From Atopsyche davidsoni (taxonomy: Eukaryota; Arthropoda; Insecta; Trichoptera; Hydrobiosidae), in NCBI GenBank assembly GCA_022113835.1, contig JAILWY010000008.1:6421001-6485000 (forward strand): DNA of 64,000 bases, given 5' to 3'. Positions 25,648 through 37,344 of this stretch are shown here, piece by piece; position 1 is the first letter of the stretch; each line of letters begins with the position of its first letter. Below the pieces are notes generated by a model. That model was not told the origin of the DNA, made no database searches, and was given only the letters and a program-made list of their open reading frames with translations. The position numbers and the translations under genes were made by a program.

Positions 25648-27372
25648 ATGGAGGTACAAATCAAACGGGAGGTTATAGACTGCGAATCTAGTGGCATTTG
25701 TATCAAAGAAGAGAATTTATCTGTTGATGACTATTTTGATGAAGATTTATACCCTGAAGACAGTATAACCTCTTCTTCACTTGATGAAAGCCATAATTAC
25801 GATATTAAAACAGAAAATATAAAAATTGAAAACATTGCAGTAAGAGAGGGATATAATACAACGACTCCTTCTCTGGGTGAGACTCATTATAGGGAGATCA
25901 AAATAGAGAATATTGAATTTGAAGAGAAAGACCAACCAAAGCCTTGTAGTGCATTAAGAGAGACTCATGACTATGTTGAGATCGAAATAGAAAAGCTCGA
26001 TCTTAATAAAAAACTTTTGGATGGGAAAAAATCAGTTTCTGCCAACCTCAAAACCAGTTATCAGGTGATATAATTTGCGATTTAAATTATTAATGTTGCT
26101 TTTATTGGCTCTTAAAATTTCATTTTTTATTTTTAAAACCCTCATGGTTGTAATGCTGATATAGTTGTTATTGATTGAATAATAACTAATACTTGTTGAT
26201 TATTTTAGGTTAGATCAACTGAAGAGTTAGCTGTACAAAGTGTTCAAAAAGCTACAGAAACAGAACTAAGTCATAAATGTCTTATCAAGAATAGGCCATT
26301 TGCTTGTGATCAATGCAAATATACATGCACTCATCTAAGTAGATTAAAGAGTCACCAGCTTATTCACACTGGTGCCAAGGAGTTCAAGTGCAATTTGTGT
26401 AACTATTCGTGTACTCGAGTGGGAAATCTAAAGAGTCACAATCTCATACATAGTGGAGAAAAACCATTTGCTTGTGATCAGTGTAGTTACACCTTTAAAA
26501 GTAAGAGTTCCTTAAAGAGACACTTACTTATACACTTGGGGCAAAAGTCATTTTCTTGCGATGAATGCAGTTATTCATGCAACCAAATGACTAGTTTAAA
26601 AAGTCACAAACTCAACCACTCAGGAATCAAACCGTTCACTTGCAATGAGTGTGGTTATTCTTGCAATCAAGTGGGTCATTTGAAAAGACACAAACTAATC
26701 CATTCTGTAGACAAACCGTTTGCTTGTGATCTGTGTGATTATACATGCAATACTAAAAGCTATTTAAAATCACACATGCGTATACACACTGGAGAAAAGC
26801 CATATTCCTGTGATAAGTGTAGTTTAATATGTAACCGACTGAGTAGTTTAAAAAAACACAAACTTTTACACAGTAAAGAAAGACCGTATTCATGCGATCA
26901 ATGTAATTACTCATGCAATACTACAGGTTATTTAAAAACCCACAAACTCATTCATTCTGGTGAAAAACCATACGCCTGTGACCAGTGCAACGTATCGTTT
27001 ACCGTAATGAGTAGGTTAAAAAAGCATGAACTATTACATAAAAGAACCAAGTCATTTAAATGTGACCAGTGCAATTATGCAGCCACCACTCACAGAAGTT
27101 TAAGAATGCACAGATTAATTCATTCTGACAAGCCGTTTACTTGCGATCAGTGCAACGCCTCGTTCAAACTTGTCAGTAATTTGGACATGCATAAAGTGTT
27201 GCATACTGCAAAGCCGTTTGCTTGTGACCTGTGTGATGATTTGTTTGCACGAGTAGAATTCTTGGAAAAGCACAAACTTTTACATAGAAATAAACCATAT
27301 TTATGCGATCAATGTGATTATGTGTGCAATACCAAAAGTAGTTTCAATCGTCACAAGTTTGGTCATACCTGA
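25648..27372 (+). CDS. C2H2 zinc-finger protein, 13 fingers (ZF1)
   Basis: Two exons: 25648-26064 and 26219 minus 10, that is 26209-27372, joined in phase 0 across CAG|GTGATA and TTTTAG|GTT, giving 526 aa. Exon 1 (139 aa) is acidic and holds repeated psi-K-x-E motifs (IKRE, IKEE, IKTE, IKIE), the SUMO attachment consensus. Exon 2 holds 13 C-x2-C-x12-H-x3-H fingers from about residue 170 to the C-terminus, joined by HSGEKPF/HTGEKPY-type linkers. Most fingers have Tyr or a Cys (SYSCN) where classical fingers have the core Phe. It is probably a nuclear DNA-binding regulator; the target is unknown. It is the largest of four related genes in the window. The ATG was chosen because it opens the conserved MEVQIK start seen in its paralogues. 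An AATAAA lies about 370 bases after the stop. Confidence 0.9.
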
Positions 27373-28996
27373 AGCAAAGCAAACATTTGCGATAGCTGTA
27401 CTAGAAAAATACAGTTTCGTTTCGGTATATTTTAACATGGGTTCTGTACTACGATAGGAATTGATCACATTGTCTGTAAAAATTTATCAACAGGTGGATT
27501 GGCAACTACTCTGATTAGACCGCCTGTGCACCAACTACACCAGCATCTCAAAATGTAGAGCCACGAGGTGCTACTTTTGTCTGCTTTCGGCAGTTAATGA
27601 CTTCCTTATTCTACTCTGATTTTAATATTTCATACTATGGAACAATGTGCCTTGCAGAACTTTATTATTAATTTCCTACTTTTTCCTTTTGACAGACAGA
27701 GTGGGTTATCCCTTTGTATCTGTATATAAAACCAAAGTAATAAAACATAAATCGGTACGTAAGTTTGACTCGGTCATGAATTATAATTCTCAATACACAG
27801 GGACGCAATTAAAAATCTGTTTTAAATGAAAAAAATGGTTATTTAGCAAAAAAACATCACTGTGTCACATTTTACAAAGATATATTAATATGTGTATTGA
27901 AATATATAAATATTTTAAAGGTATTTGTTTTAATTTACATCAACATAAACATGCCCAATACAAACTGATATCTGAGTGTTGTTTTAAATGTTGGTTTGTG
28001 ACAAATGAGAGGTTATATTTTTATCAGTATGATTTACGAGAGGAGGGTGTTTTATAGGTGTATTTATATTTATTTTATTGGGTTAGATTAAGGGTGCAGT
28101 GGCCAAATGAATTACAGTGCACAATACGTTGATTTGGAAATGAAAAACACAAATACTCTGAAGGGAATGTTTACTCACTGGCAACACCGTTGACCTGATC
28201 TGTCAGCTGTCACTCATTGTATTATTTTCACAACTCTAATATGGATAATATTTACAGTTTACTCTTCGTTTATAGATGTTAATAAGCATTACAAATACAC
28301 TATTAATATGTACGTGCTCATCAAAGGGTATTTTAATATGTAAGATTTTTTTTTTTTTAATTTTTAAAACCCTGACTTTGGACCATGTTAGAGGCATAAA
28401 TATAAAAAAATATTCAGTCGGCTCCTTGTTAATAAACATTGTAAATACGCAATTACTATATTCGTGCTCCATGTCTAATTAAATTGAAATAATTCAAAAT
28501 GTGTGATTATGTTTTTATAAATCTTTGAAACTCTGACTTTGGTCCAAGTTAGAGGTTAAGAATATTGATAATATTTACAATTTGCTCTCTTATGGATAGT
28601 GCTTTATTTTCCTTGTTTCTACATGTTGATAAACGTTACAAATACACAATTACTATATTCATGCTCCTCAAAGAGTGTATATGAATACATAAATATGTAA
28701 TTTTAAGTCAATTCATTGAAAGTTTTATTTGGACTTGAGGTATTGAATTTAAAACAGTTTATACTTTTTTCGTTTATTATAAGCAAGGAATTAAAATTAT
28801 ATAGTTAGCGAAAATCATATTCAATCATTTTGACGGTGTAATTCCATTGTAATATATTTTTATTTAAAAAAAAAATTTTTTTTACTGATTTTTGTGGTCA
28901 AAGTGAGGATTCACGAACTATTTACAAATGAACAAATCACAAATTATTAGAGAGGCAATGATTATCAAGAGTAATGATTTCAGGTAAGAAGTGAAT
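27373..28996. other. intergenic region between ZF1 and ZF2
   Basis: The 3' flank of ZF1 with AATAAA at 27739-27744. A local repeat (next entry) lies ahead of ZF2. A TTCAG acceptor at about 28982 precedes the ZF2 start codon, implying an unplaced 5' non-coding exon. Confidence 0.4.
28240..28680 (+). repeat. three-copy local tandem duplication
   Basis: TTAATAAGCATTACAAATAC (28278), TTAATAAACATTGTAAATAC (28429) and TTGATAAACGTTACAAATAC (28626) head three diverged units. The first two are also followed by a shared CTGACTTTGG-CCA-GTTAGAGG block. The period is about 150-200 bp. No coding role is seen. Confidence 0.7.
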
Positions 28997-30130
28997 ATGG
29001 ATGTTCATGTGAAGCAGGAGATATTTGATCCTAAAAATGAATTTGTGACAGCACCGCCTGCTGGTATAAGCATTAAAATAGAAGAACTGTCCATTGAATA
29101 TGAAAATGAAACCGGCACCACCGATACTCCACAAAATATCTGTGATTTTAAGGATATCAAGCACGAAGCATATCATGTGCAGAAAAGTCCGATCTTTGCA
29201 GATCATGTAGACAATAACCAGGTAGATAGTATAATCTGTACTATTGTTTTGTTTGTTGTTTGTTGGAGTCTGCAAGTTAAAGATTTATCAATAATACATT
29301 TGTGTTTTTTTCAGGTGAAATCATGTTTATTAAAAGTTGTGCCAACTCATCAAAAAAAGAAGAAAATCTTAGCGAATACTTCATCATCTAAAATTAAGTC
29401 TGATTCTAAATATAACAAACACAATAATCCTAAAGACAACCAATTGGTTTGTGACTTGTGCAATTATACTTGTAAAAAAATAAGTAGTTTAAATTTTCAC
29501 AAACTCGTTCATACAAAAGATAATCCATTTGTCTGCAAAGATTGTAGCAGTACTTTCAGGAGTAAACAGTCTCTTAAAAGACACATTCTCATCCACTTGG
29601 GAGACAAGTCTCTTACTTGTGATCAATGTAGTTATTCGTGCATACTAATGAGCCATTTAAAAACCCATAAGCTCACACATACTGGTAAAAAGCAGTTTGC
29701 GTGTAACCAGTGTAGTTATTCATGCAATCAAATAAGCAATTTAAAAACACATGAACTCATCCACACTGGAGACAAGCCGTTTACTTGTGATCTGTGTAGT
29801 TATTCAAGCAACAAAATGAGTAATTTAAATACACACAAACTCATTCACACCGGCGACAAGCCGTACAACTGTGATCAGTGTAGTTATTTGTGTAACCAGA
29901 TGAGTCATTTGAAGAGACACAAGCTTATTCATTCTGGAAACAAATCGTTTGCTTGCGACCAGTGCAGTTACTCGTGCAATGAAGTTTATATCTTAAAACG
30001 ACACAAACTCATCCATACCGGCAGCAAACTATTTGCTTGTGATCAGTGCAAATACACTTGCAACAGAATGAGCCGTTTAAAAGCCCATAATCTTTGTCAT
30101 GTTAAAGACCAAGCAATTATTTGTGAATAG
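28997..30130 (+). CDS. C2H2 zinc-finger protein, 8 fingers (ZF2)
   Basis: By comparison with its paralogues it has two exons: 28997-29221 (75 aa, starting MDVHVKQEIF) and 29315-30130 (271 aa), 346 aa in all. The 93-bp intron runs from CAG|GTAGAT to TTTTTTTCAG|GTG. It has no in-frame stop and its length is a multiple of three, so unspliced RNA would also be translatable. Exon 1 has psi-K-x-E motifs (VKQE, IKIE, IKHE). Exon 2 has a lysine stretch (QKKKKIL, likely nuclear import) and eight fingers from about residue 120, several of the SYSCN type. It is a likely nuclear DNA-binding regulator. An upstream in-frame GTG is not used as start because the ATG matches the paralogues. Confidence 0.88.
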   Translation: MDVHVKQEIFDPKNEFVTAPPAGISIKIEELSIEYENETGTTDTPQNICDFKDIKHEAYHVQKSPIFADHVDNNQVDSIICTIVLFVVCWSLQVKDLSIIHLCFFQVKSCLLKVVPTHQKKKKILANTSSSKIKSDSKYNKHNNPKDNQLVCDLCNYTCKKISSLNFHKLVHTKDNPFVCKDCSSTFRSKQSLKRHILIHLGDKSLTCDQCSYSCILMSHLKTHKLTHTGKKQFACNQCSYSCNQISNLKTHELIHTGDKPFTCDLCSYSSNKMSNLNTHKLIHTGDKPYNCDQCSYLCNQMSHLKRHKLIHSGNKSFACDQCSYSCNEVYILKRHKLIHTGSKLFACDQCKYTCNRMSRLKAHNLCHVKDQAIICE

Positions 30131-31114
30131 TGAGTTTCAATGACAATTTTTTAGCAATATATCTTTGATTTTGTCACTACCTACAGTGAAGCCTTGGGCA
30201 ACCACTAAATGTATGAGGGAAAGCTTAGGAATATGTACTATAAACATTTTATGAATTCCATGCATCTGTATGTATTTTCCTATTGATTTTATAAATTTAT
30301 AATACAAAATATAAAAGGCACACGTGCAAATATATGTTTTATAAAAAAAAGTGTCATATTACAGTTCATTAGAGTTTATAGGCTTAAAGAAAGATAGGTC
30401 TATTAAATTTTTTTTTGCATGTAATGCATATTTAGAAGTCATGCCATTATTGATTAATAAAGGATTATTTACAATAAAACTTGCTTTATTTTTTCTCAAT
30501 ACATATACTGTCCGATTAATGAGTATATTTTTATCTAAAAAAAAAAATAAGTATTTGTAGTTTATATTAGTTAATGTCTATTCTAAATATTATTTTAAAT
30601 ATTTAGTGTTGATATTTTTCAAAGTACGTATTTAGTGTCTTTGGTGAAGAAAACCATAGAGTGTATCATATTATAAAATTAGAAATATTTACTGGCTTTC
30701 TGAATACTGGCAATACTAAAATGTGACTGTCACTTGTCAATTTCTGCTTTTCGTTATGCGATATGAAAATGGGTAATGTTTAACGCTGCTCGTCCTTATT
30801 CATTTACGTTTATCATTTTGTTAATTTCACTATTTCTATGAGTAATCGTTATCATGCTTTACTTTTTTGGCAGAGCGCTCTATCATTCACACTGGAAAAT
30901 ATCAAATAGGTCACGAGCTTTGTGATCCTTCTCTTCAGTTAATTTTAGTTCAGTTCCTCAGACCATTGATTGTTCAATGATAGCATAAAGCTTTATGCTA
31001 CTCCTGTCAGCTATGTTTTGCCCTGATGTTTTTTTTTGCTGATGTGCTCGTTCTAAATGTATTTTAATAAATTCTCTCGATTAGTTTAAGTAGGAAATAC
31101 ATTATCATTTAATA
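30131..31114. other. intergenic region between ZF2 and ZF3
   Basis: AATAAA for ZF2 lies at 30473-30478. From about 30598 the sequence is the 5' part of the duplicated block that recurs near 38694. No separate gene is seen. Confidence 0.5.
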
Positions 31115-32512
31115 ATGGAGATACATGTCAAACAAGAGGTTATTGATTCTGAGGGCGAATACATAATAGATACAACTGCTAGTTTTTGTATCATAAAGGA
31201 AGAATTACCTATTGACTATGTAGGTCCTCAGAAAGACTACCCTACCATATCTTTAACATCAGACGAGACTCAAGATTACGAGGAGATCAAGATAGAAGAA
31301 TTTGAAATTGATAATTTACTTCTGAAACAAAACAGATCAATTTCTGCCGAAATTAAACAGGTAGGAAGTGTGAGTCTCTTAATGGTTAATAGTTTCATTA
31401 GTTACTTTTTTAATAGTACAAAATTTATGAGTAGTTATAATTTATTTCACATAGACTTTAAAAATGTCATCTTATTGCTTAGTTTGTGATAATAGTGAAC
31501 CAAACCATCTCCGATAATTTATTATATTTAATTGAAAAGTTAAATTCAAAGTTAAGCATTATTGTTGAGCTCTTAAGAGTGAACAATAAACTAAGTAATA
31601 CGATATCACAAATTTTATTAATATTGATACCGGTGTAATGAAATTAGTATTGTTACAACTATGGAGGCTCGTCACAGTGATTGTTTAAAATATAATTTTT
31701 TTTTGTTTCAGGAGAAGCTCAGTTTACCAAAGGTAGTATCCGGTTATCCCAAAAAGAAGAAAAGCCCTGTGAATACATTGACATCTAAAAATAAGTGTAG
31801 TCTTAACGGTGACAAAAGCGTTTATGCTAAAGACCAAGCAATTTATTGTGAGGAATGTAATAAAACATTTAAAAGTAAAAGTTCTCTTAAAAGGCACAAA
31901 CTTATCCACTCGGAATTCAAACCACTTGCGTGTAATCAGTGCAGTTACACGTGTATCCAAATGGGCAGCTTAGTAACCCACAGACTTACGCATTCTGGTG
32001 AAAAGCAGTTTGCATGTAATCAGTGCAGTTATTCAAGCAACCGATTAAGAAATCTTAAGTCTCATAAACTCATCCATTCTGGTGACAAACCATTTACGTG
32101 TGACCAGTGTAGTTACTCCAGCAACAAAATGGGTAATTTGAATACTCATAAGCACACACATACTGGAGACAAGCCGTTTGCTTGCAATCAGTGCAGTTAT
32201 TCATCCCCCCTAATAAAAAATTTAAATCGACACAAACTCATCCATACTGTAGACAAACCGTACGGTTGTGATCTGTGTAATTATTCGTGTAACCAAATTA
32301 GTGTTTTAAAAAAACATCAACTCATTCATACCGGCATCAAGCCGTTTTCTTGTGATCAATGTAGTTTATCTTGCAACCGAATGAGCAGTTTGAAAAGACA
32401 TAAACTTTTCCACGCTGGAGTCAAGCCGTTTGCGTGTGATCAGTGTACATATTCATGTAACCGATTGAGTAGTTTGAAGAGTCACAAATTTATCCACGAC
32501 AGACTGATTTAA
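31115..32512 (+). CDS. C2H2 zinc-finger protein, 8 fingers (ZF3)
   Basis: Exons 31115-31360 (82 aa) and 31712-32512 (266 aa), phase 0, giving 348 aa. The donor is CAG|GTAGGAAG and the acceptor TTTGTTTCAG|GAG. Exon 1 is acidic with psi-K-x-E motifs (VKQE, IKEE, IKIE). Exon 2 opens with a lysine cluster (PKKKKSPV, a likely nuclear signal) and has eight C-x2-C-x12-H-x3-H fingers from about residue 128 to the end, ending FIHDRLI. It is a near-identical paralogue of the gene at 39214: I count 24 differences in 348 residues, some at DNA-contacting helix positions. Its function is unknown beyond likely DNA binding. Confidence 0.9.
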
Positions 32513-33360
32513 TTTGCAATACTCTATATTTAAAACCAATATGACTAACCTAATGATTGTGATACATATGAAAATAATTTTGTAGGGAGCACTTTCTCTT
32601 TTTAAGGTCATCATCAGACTGAAGATATTTGATGAAGACAGTCAGATCAACCCTTTGTAAGATGAAAATGCTCACTATAACTAGTGCTCTTGAGACATTT
32701 TACTAATCGTATTTGAAGCGATCTAATTATTTGTGATAAACATTCTAAATTATCTCTAATATGTGATAATATAAAATTTCACTTACGAATTCATTCTCTA
32801 TAATTCGTTTCATAATTAATTATGAAATTAATATTTATTGATTTCATTTTGAGTTTTATTATGGATAGTGTGACAACTGCCTATAGAAATATTTCTAATA
32901 TTCTGATTTTTGACTGGTTAAATTGGTGGAAATGAGATCCATAATTTTAGCAACATTTAAACAATATTTTTTTTTTAGCATTAGGGTACATATTTTTCTG
33001 CTTAGACTCGTACTCTGATTATTTTTTAAACAGTTTTCAATAAATGTCTTAGATACGATGAAGGAAATTAAAAAAACATGCTTGAGGCTTTTTCGGAGCA
33101 ATTGTTATTTGTGATAAGAAACTGTTTGTTGAAATGTTATTATATTTTTATTACTATTTCAAATAAATATGTATTACTATGCAATAGTTTCTTAATGCAT
33201 TAATCAAATGTGAATTGTTTTATCTCCTGACAATCAGCCAAAGGCTTAGATGTATAATTCAATGTTTGTATGAGTGACTCCTGGAATCACCGTATAAATT
33301 AACTCGAACCAATGTCATTCATCGATTTCAGATAGTAAGTAAATAGTAATAATGGAAATA
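32513..33360. other. 3' flank of ZF3, no gene
   Basis: AT-rich sequence shared with the 3' flank of ZF4 at 40612-41450. No exon is supported. Confidence 0.5.
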
Positions 33361-33441
33361 ATGGAGGGACAAATCAAACATCAGATCATTGAGTCTACTG
33401 GGCTTTCGAGTAGGAATATCGTATTTCTACTTCTACCATAA
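33361..33441 (+). pseudogene. zinc-finger 5'-end relic
   Basis: After a TTCAG acceptor-like site, ATG is followed by codons for MEGQIKHQIIEST, which match the conserved first residues of the zinc-finger family (MEVQIKREVIDCE in ZF1). The frame then reaches a stop near 33440 and no fingers follow. It is a truncated gene start left by rearrangement. A matching relic sits at 41455. Confidence 0.6.
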
Positions 33442-34016
33442 CAGGCAAAAGCGATCATCATGGCATTATTGAATTGTACTTTTAATATCACCTTTATTAA
33501 AATGAGCTCATAATTGCTAAATATAAATGTTGTTTTAAATTGTATTTCCTCAAATATTGTTCAAAATATTAAGTTACCATTAGAACGGATGCAATGGTGA
33601 TATGATCGGTTGATAATAGTCCTCTCAGTGCTGATTGTGATATACATTAGTCAAATGACTTTTTAAATGATCGAGACATCAAACTCAAATTTACGATGCT
33701 TATTAAAAATTAACAATTATTTTTTTGTAAACTACACTCACGAGATATCTAAACACATCACTGAATGAGGAGCTTGCCTAAAAACCTCGTAATCTTTTGG
33801 TTTGAGTGAAGTTACCACTTAAACCTTTTTATCCAAATTTTCAGGTATTTTCAGATTGTTCATGATATTAAAAACATTATTTTTATACCACAATAGTTTT
33901 AAACTTATTTATGATGTGTGAAGTCTACGTGTGATATACAAGACTGAAATTATACAAGTACAATCAAACCTTGGATCGCAAGCATAATTCCTCCCAGAAA
34001 CGTGGTCGTAATAAGA
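33442..34016. other. duplicated non-coding flank
   Basis: This stretch recurs around 41500-42110 and, in part, around 37345-37925. No gene is seen. Confidence 0.5.
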
Positions 34017-34085
34017 ATCCACCAGAGGTTAGTGCACCAGCCATGTAAGCTTGGGGTTGTAAGTTCGAATCCTACACAAGTCACG
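34017..34085 (+). repeat. tRNA-like repeat head (copy 1)
   Basis: GGTTAGTGCACCAGCC resembles a D-arm. Downstream, TGTAAGTTCGAATCCTACA forms a T-arm-like stem around a B box. The spacing does not allow a proper anticodon arm, so it is a tRNA-derived repeat and not a working tRNA. It recurs at 42113. Confidence 0.5.
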
Positions 34086-34492
34086 ATGATATTTTTCTGA
34101 GAGTTTTTATCATAAACAAATTATGTCACCTTGTTGAGGGACAAGGAATTTGAATGGTGAGATCCATTATTATAATTATGTCATGTCTGTCATTCCATAC
34201 CAATCACGATACCACACAGTTGGATTATGCATATCTCACTGATACCATCTGTACGAGCGTTAATAGAAAAATAATGGCATAATTAACTAATTTTTTAAAT
34301 ATACTACCATTTGTCTGCTTACCAAAATAACATTGCAAATAAAATATAAAATTAAACTTAATTTGTACATTTATCAAAATTTTTATTTTTATTTTTATTT
34401 AAAACCAACCCGCGAGACATCATGTTTTTAGAATATTTCAGTATCTATTACTGTTAGTCCATCACTAGCTCTGAAACTGTACACTGCTTACA

Positions 34493-36826
34493 ATGGAGAA
34501 TGTGGTGAAATTTATGGCACTCGTGCCAGTGCTTTATGTATTATCACTTCATATAGAGCCCACTGAGTCTATTGGCATGAAGAACTTTGTAAGCATACCT
34601 GTTAACTGACCTAGCATATTATATTATTACATGGAGTCTACCATATATTTTTAAGAAATATCATTTTTAGAAATCTTCTACTTTATACACTACTTGTTTT
34701 TACTTTAAGGGAGATTACCTTGTCGATATTGAAACATTTGAAACATGTAAAGGACCCAAAAAAAAGTCCATCGCCACCTCTTTCGCTACTGTTGTCAGCA
34801 AGACCCTTGGTAGGTCTATTATTTATGGAAATACAACTGTTGAAACGGAAGCCGGACCTGCCCAGGTAAAACAATTAATAATATATATTTTTTCAATTAA
34901 AGATTTAATAAACTGACTTACTAAAATGTTACATAAACATTTACATAATAATATATACATATTGTATTTAAATATACTTTGATTTCAAGATAGTCAAGAA
35001 GAATGCAAATACATGTATTATTCAGGGTAATTTGTATTGTTTTATACTTGTATCGGACGTCGTCTTACTTAATCTTCGGAATTTACGCATCAAAGTGCCC
35101 ATATGCATAGCTTAAGAAAAATACCGACCTTCTGGGGTTTACGACGGTGTATTTGTTTTGTTTATTGTTTGACAGGGCCGCTAAAAGGTGTTTTCCCCCA
35201 GAAGGGTGCAGGGGAGGTCCCAGGGCTATTGTTACCAAATATGCAGTAATCCTTTTGGGTTGATTTTGTGATTTAAATTGCCATCTGTGTTTACATCTGG
35301 CATTCCTAACGGTTGTATTTTCATGTTATGAAGTGTGCATATAAAGCTTCGGCCGCCCCAATAAAGTCAGTACAGAGAACAACTCGTTTGGTTGAGCATC
35401 TCCCTTCCCGCGACGTATCTCTCAGCGATAAGCAAGCAAAGACCAGCGTAAAACCTGCTCTCCCTGCGCCTGATGCTCAAGTTGGGAGATACCAAGCACG
35501 AATCCTTGAAATCCAAGCCTATAAATAAATACAGTCTTTGTGCAAGATACGTCCCGTACAAAGTAGTCTTTGTGCGAGAATACGTCCAGTACAATACTGT
35601 TGCCGAAAATCACAATATGTTGATGAAATATTTACGATGAAACGTAATTTCATATTAATATTTTTTTTCATTTATGCTTAAAATAAACGAAAAGACTATG
35701 AATTATATATTTTATCGTTTATTTATATATAAAGCAAACATCTTTACCATCTTCATTATTAGTTTCGCTCAATTCCGTGTCGTAGTCAAAATTACTGTCG
35801 GATGACTCCAATGACGAACTCATAATAGGTCTCCTTTTTCTACCTGCCGGTACATTGATTTTGTCATCGCTGATATTGCTTTCATTCAATTTAATGGATA
35901 CTCATAAAAATGTATTCTAAAATAGTAAATAATATATAATACGAAAATAGGTAGGTAAGTGTAAGATCGTACCCGTCACTGCTCACCCAGAACTCGTCCA
36001 CCACTCTCAATAGCGAAATGATACTGATTCCCTCCGTGTCTTAAATTCATGTCGAAACATGTATCGATGACTTAATACTTTTGTTGTTCGGAAATATATG
36101 TCCCACCTGTTCCAGGGCGCAACATATATGTCGAGGACGTATTCATACGTCCTACCTGTTACCGATATTGTTTACGTTGGACGTATATATACGTCTTAAC
36201 AGGTTAAGCATTCAACAGCATTTTAGATTTACATAGAAAAAGCGTTGGCACTGTTAATATGATTGAAGTTTAATGTTTTTATTTTAGGGACGAGTGCGCT
36301 TTTTTAAGTGGAGTGGGACCCGCTATGAATCAATGGTGACATTTAATAGTGATAACTTATGTGAATATGAGATACTAACGAAAGAGGTTTTTTCCAAATT
36401 CGTTAAGCTCGATTCTTCTTGCAATGTGAAAAAAGTAAGTACCCATTAAAAAATAATTCAATTAAAATAACTGAAAACAACATTATAGCTTTTTATATTT
36501 GATGTTTATATGGGGAGTATTATATTTAAACCGGTTTGTTTTGGATACTTTTAAAGTACTATCAGAATATAATAAAAATTAAATTAAAACACAGTTTAAT
36601 ATTTTTCATACAGTATGTGTATAATTTTTAATAGAAAATAATCAAATTTTTATTTTAGGGAATTACAATCCTTGATGGACTCAACCTTTCTGAAATGAGT
36701 AAACTAATGACAGGTGATAAATTTTTTCATGGAAAATTTAAAACAGTACTAAGTTTTTTTACACGAAACGCCAATATTGTCTGCTATTCTTGTATTATAA
36801 ACTTTCTGGATCCTAAAAAAGTTTGA
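34493..36826 (+). CDS. small secreted protein, family copy A (intact)
   Basis: Four exons: 34493-34588, 34710-34865, 36288-36434 and 36659-36826, all phase 0 with GT-AG sites, giving 188 aa. Exon 1 encodes a signal peptide (hydrophobic MALVPVLYVLSLHI) with likely cleavage near TES-IG. The mature chain has five cysteines: ETCKG, NLCEYE, SSCNVKK, and IVCYSC with two. The pattern (early C-x-G, a GNTTVE strand, F-K-W, central C, then G-K-F and a late Cys) recalls insect DUF1091/MD-2-like secreted lipid-binding proteins. This is inference, not a firm match. AATAAA lies about 70 bases after the stop. Intron 2 is swollen by transposon insertions. It belongs to a cluster with copies B-E. Confidence 0.82.
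35048..36210. mobile_element. transposon insertions in intron 2 of copy A
   Basis: Compared with intron 2 of copies D and E, copy A has extra sequence at about 35048-35594 and 35630-36205, separated by a short native piece (TGTTGCCGAAAATCACAATA). The first insert starts GTATCGGACGTCGTC, and related sequence recurs inverted at 50560-50820. The second ends with palindromic GACGTATTCATACGTCC and GGACGTATATATACGTC. On the minus strand near 35890-35730 it encodes a short acidic serine-rich stretch (SSSLESSDSNFDYDTELS) like a transposase N-terminus. The superfamily is unknown. Confidence 0.55.
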
Positions 36827-36984
36827 AAGTACATTTAAGTTTGTATTATTTTAAATATTAAAGGTTAATTAATGACATGTCCTTCAAGCTCATTAAAAAT
36901 AAAACTGTGAATATATTTCTTTAATTTTTTTTTTGTTTTTTTGTCTACAAAAATTATCCATTCGGGAATAAGATAAAGTACCTA

Positions 36985-37025
36985 CTCATTTTTTCTTGCC
37001 ACCCAATTATTGTAAGTACATAAAA
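36985..37025. repeat. shared flank fragment
   Basis: TTTTCTTGCCACCCAATTAT matches part of the longer repeat found after copies C and E at 46424-46745 and 52900-53250. Confidence 0.5.
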
Positions 37026-37344
37026 AATAATAAGGCCTAGAGTAAACCAATAGTTTTCCAATAGTCTATAAAAAATGCACGAAACAAAGATAATCGTAAC
37101 ATCCGAAGTAGGAAAGTGTGATCTTAGATCAAGTTTTAATTCCAATATATATAAAGTGTCAAGATCTTTTACATTCAAGAGCTTTAATGTTTTTAAAATT
37201 GTTTGGTCATCATAATTTTTTTTATTATTCAAAAAGCAGTATTTCACATTTTGCTTTATTCGTGTGTTATTAGTAGAAATAAATATTCAATCGCATTGAA
37301 AAATTGAGTTGCACAGATGTACTGATTATCATAAAAGGATATTG

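Larger units (their letters stand above)
30590..34085 (+). repeat. segmental duplication, copy 1 (ZF3 block)
   Basis: This block, from the 5' flank of ZF3 to the tRNA-like repeat, recurs in the same orientation at about 38690-42185 with small indels. The offset between the two start codons is 8,099 bp. Flanks, both exons, intron and 3' sequence all match, so the copy arose from DNA and not from mRNA. Confidence 0.9.

Noticed and set aside
26395..27372. Zinc-finger protein starting at 26395
   Set aside because: That start is a TTG inside finger 2. The frame continues upstream to an acceptor at 26208 and joins the acidic exon from 25648.
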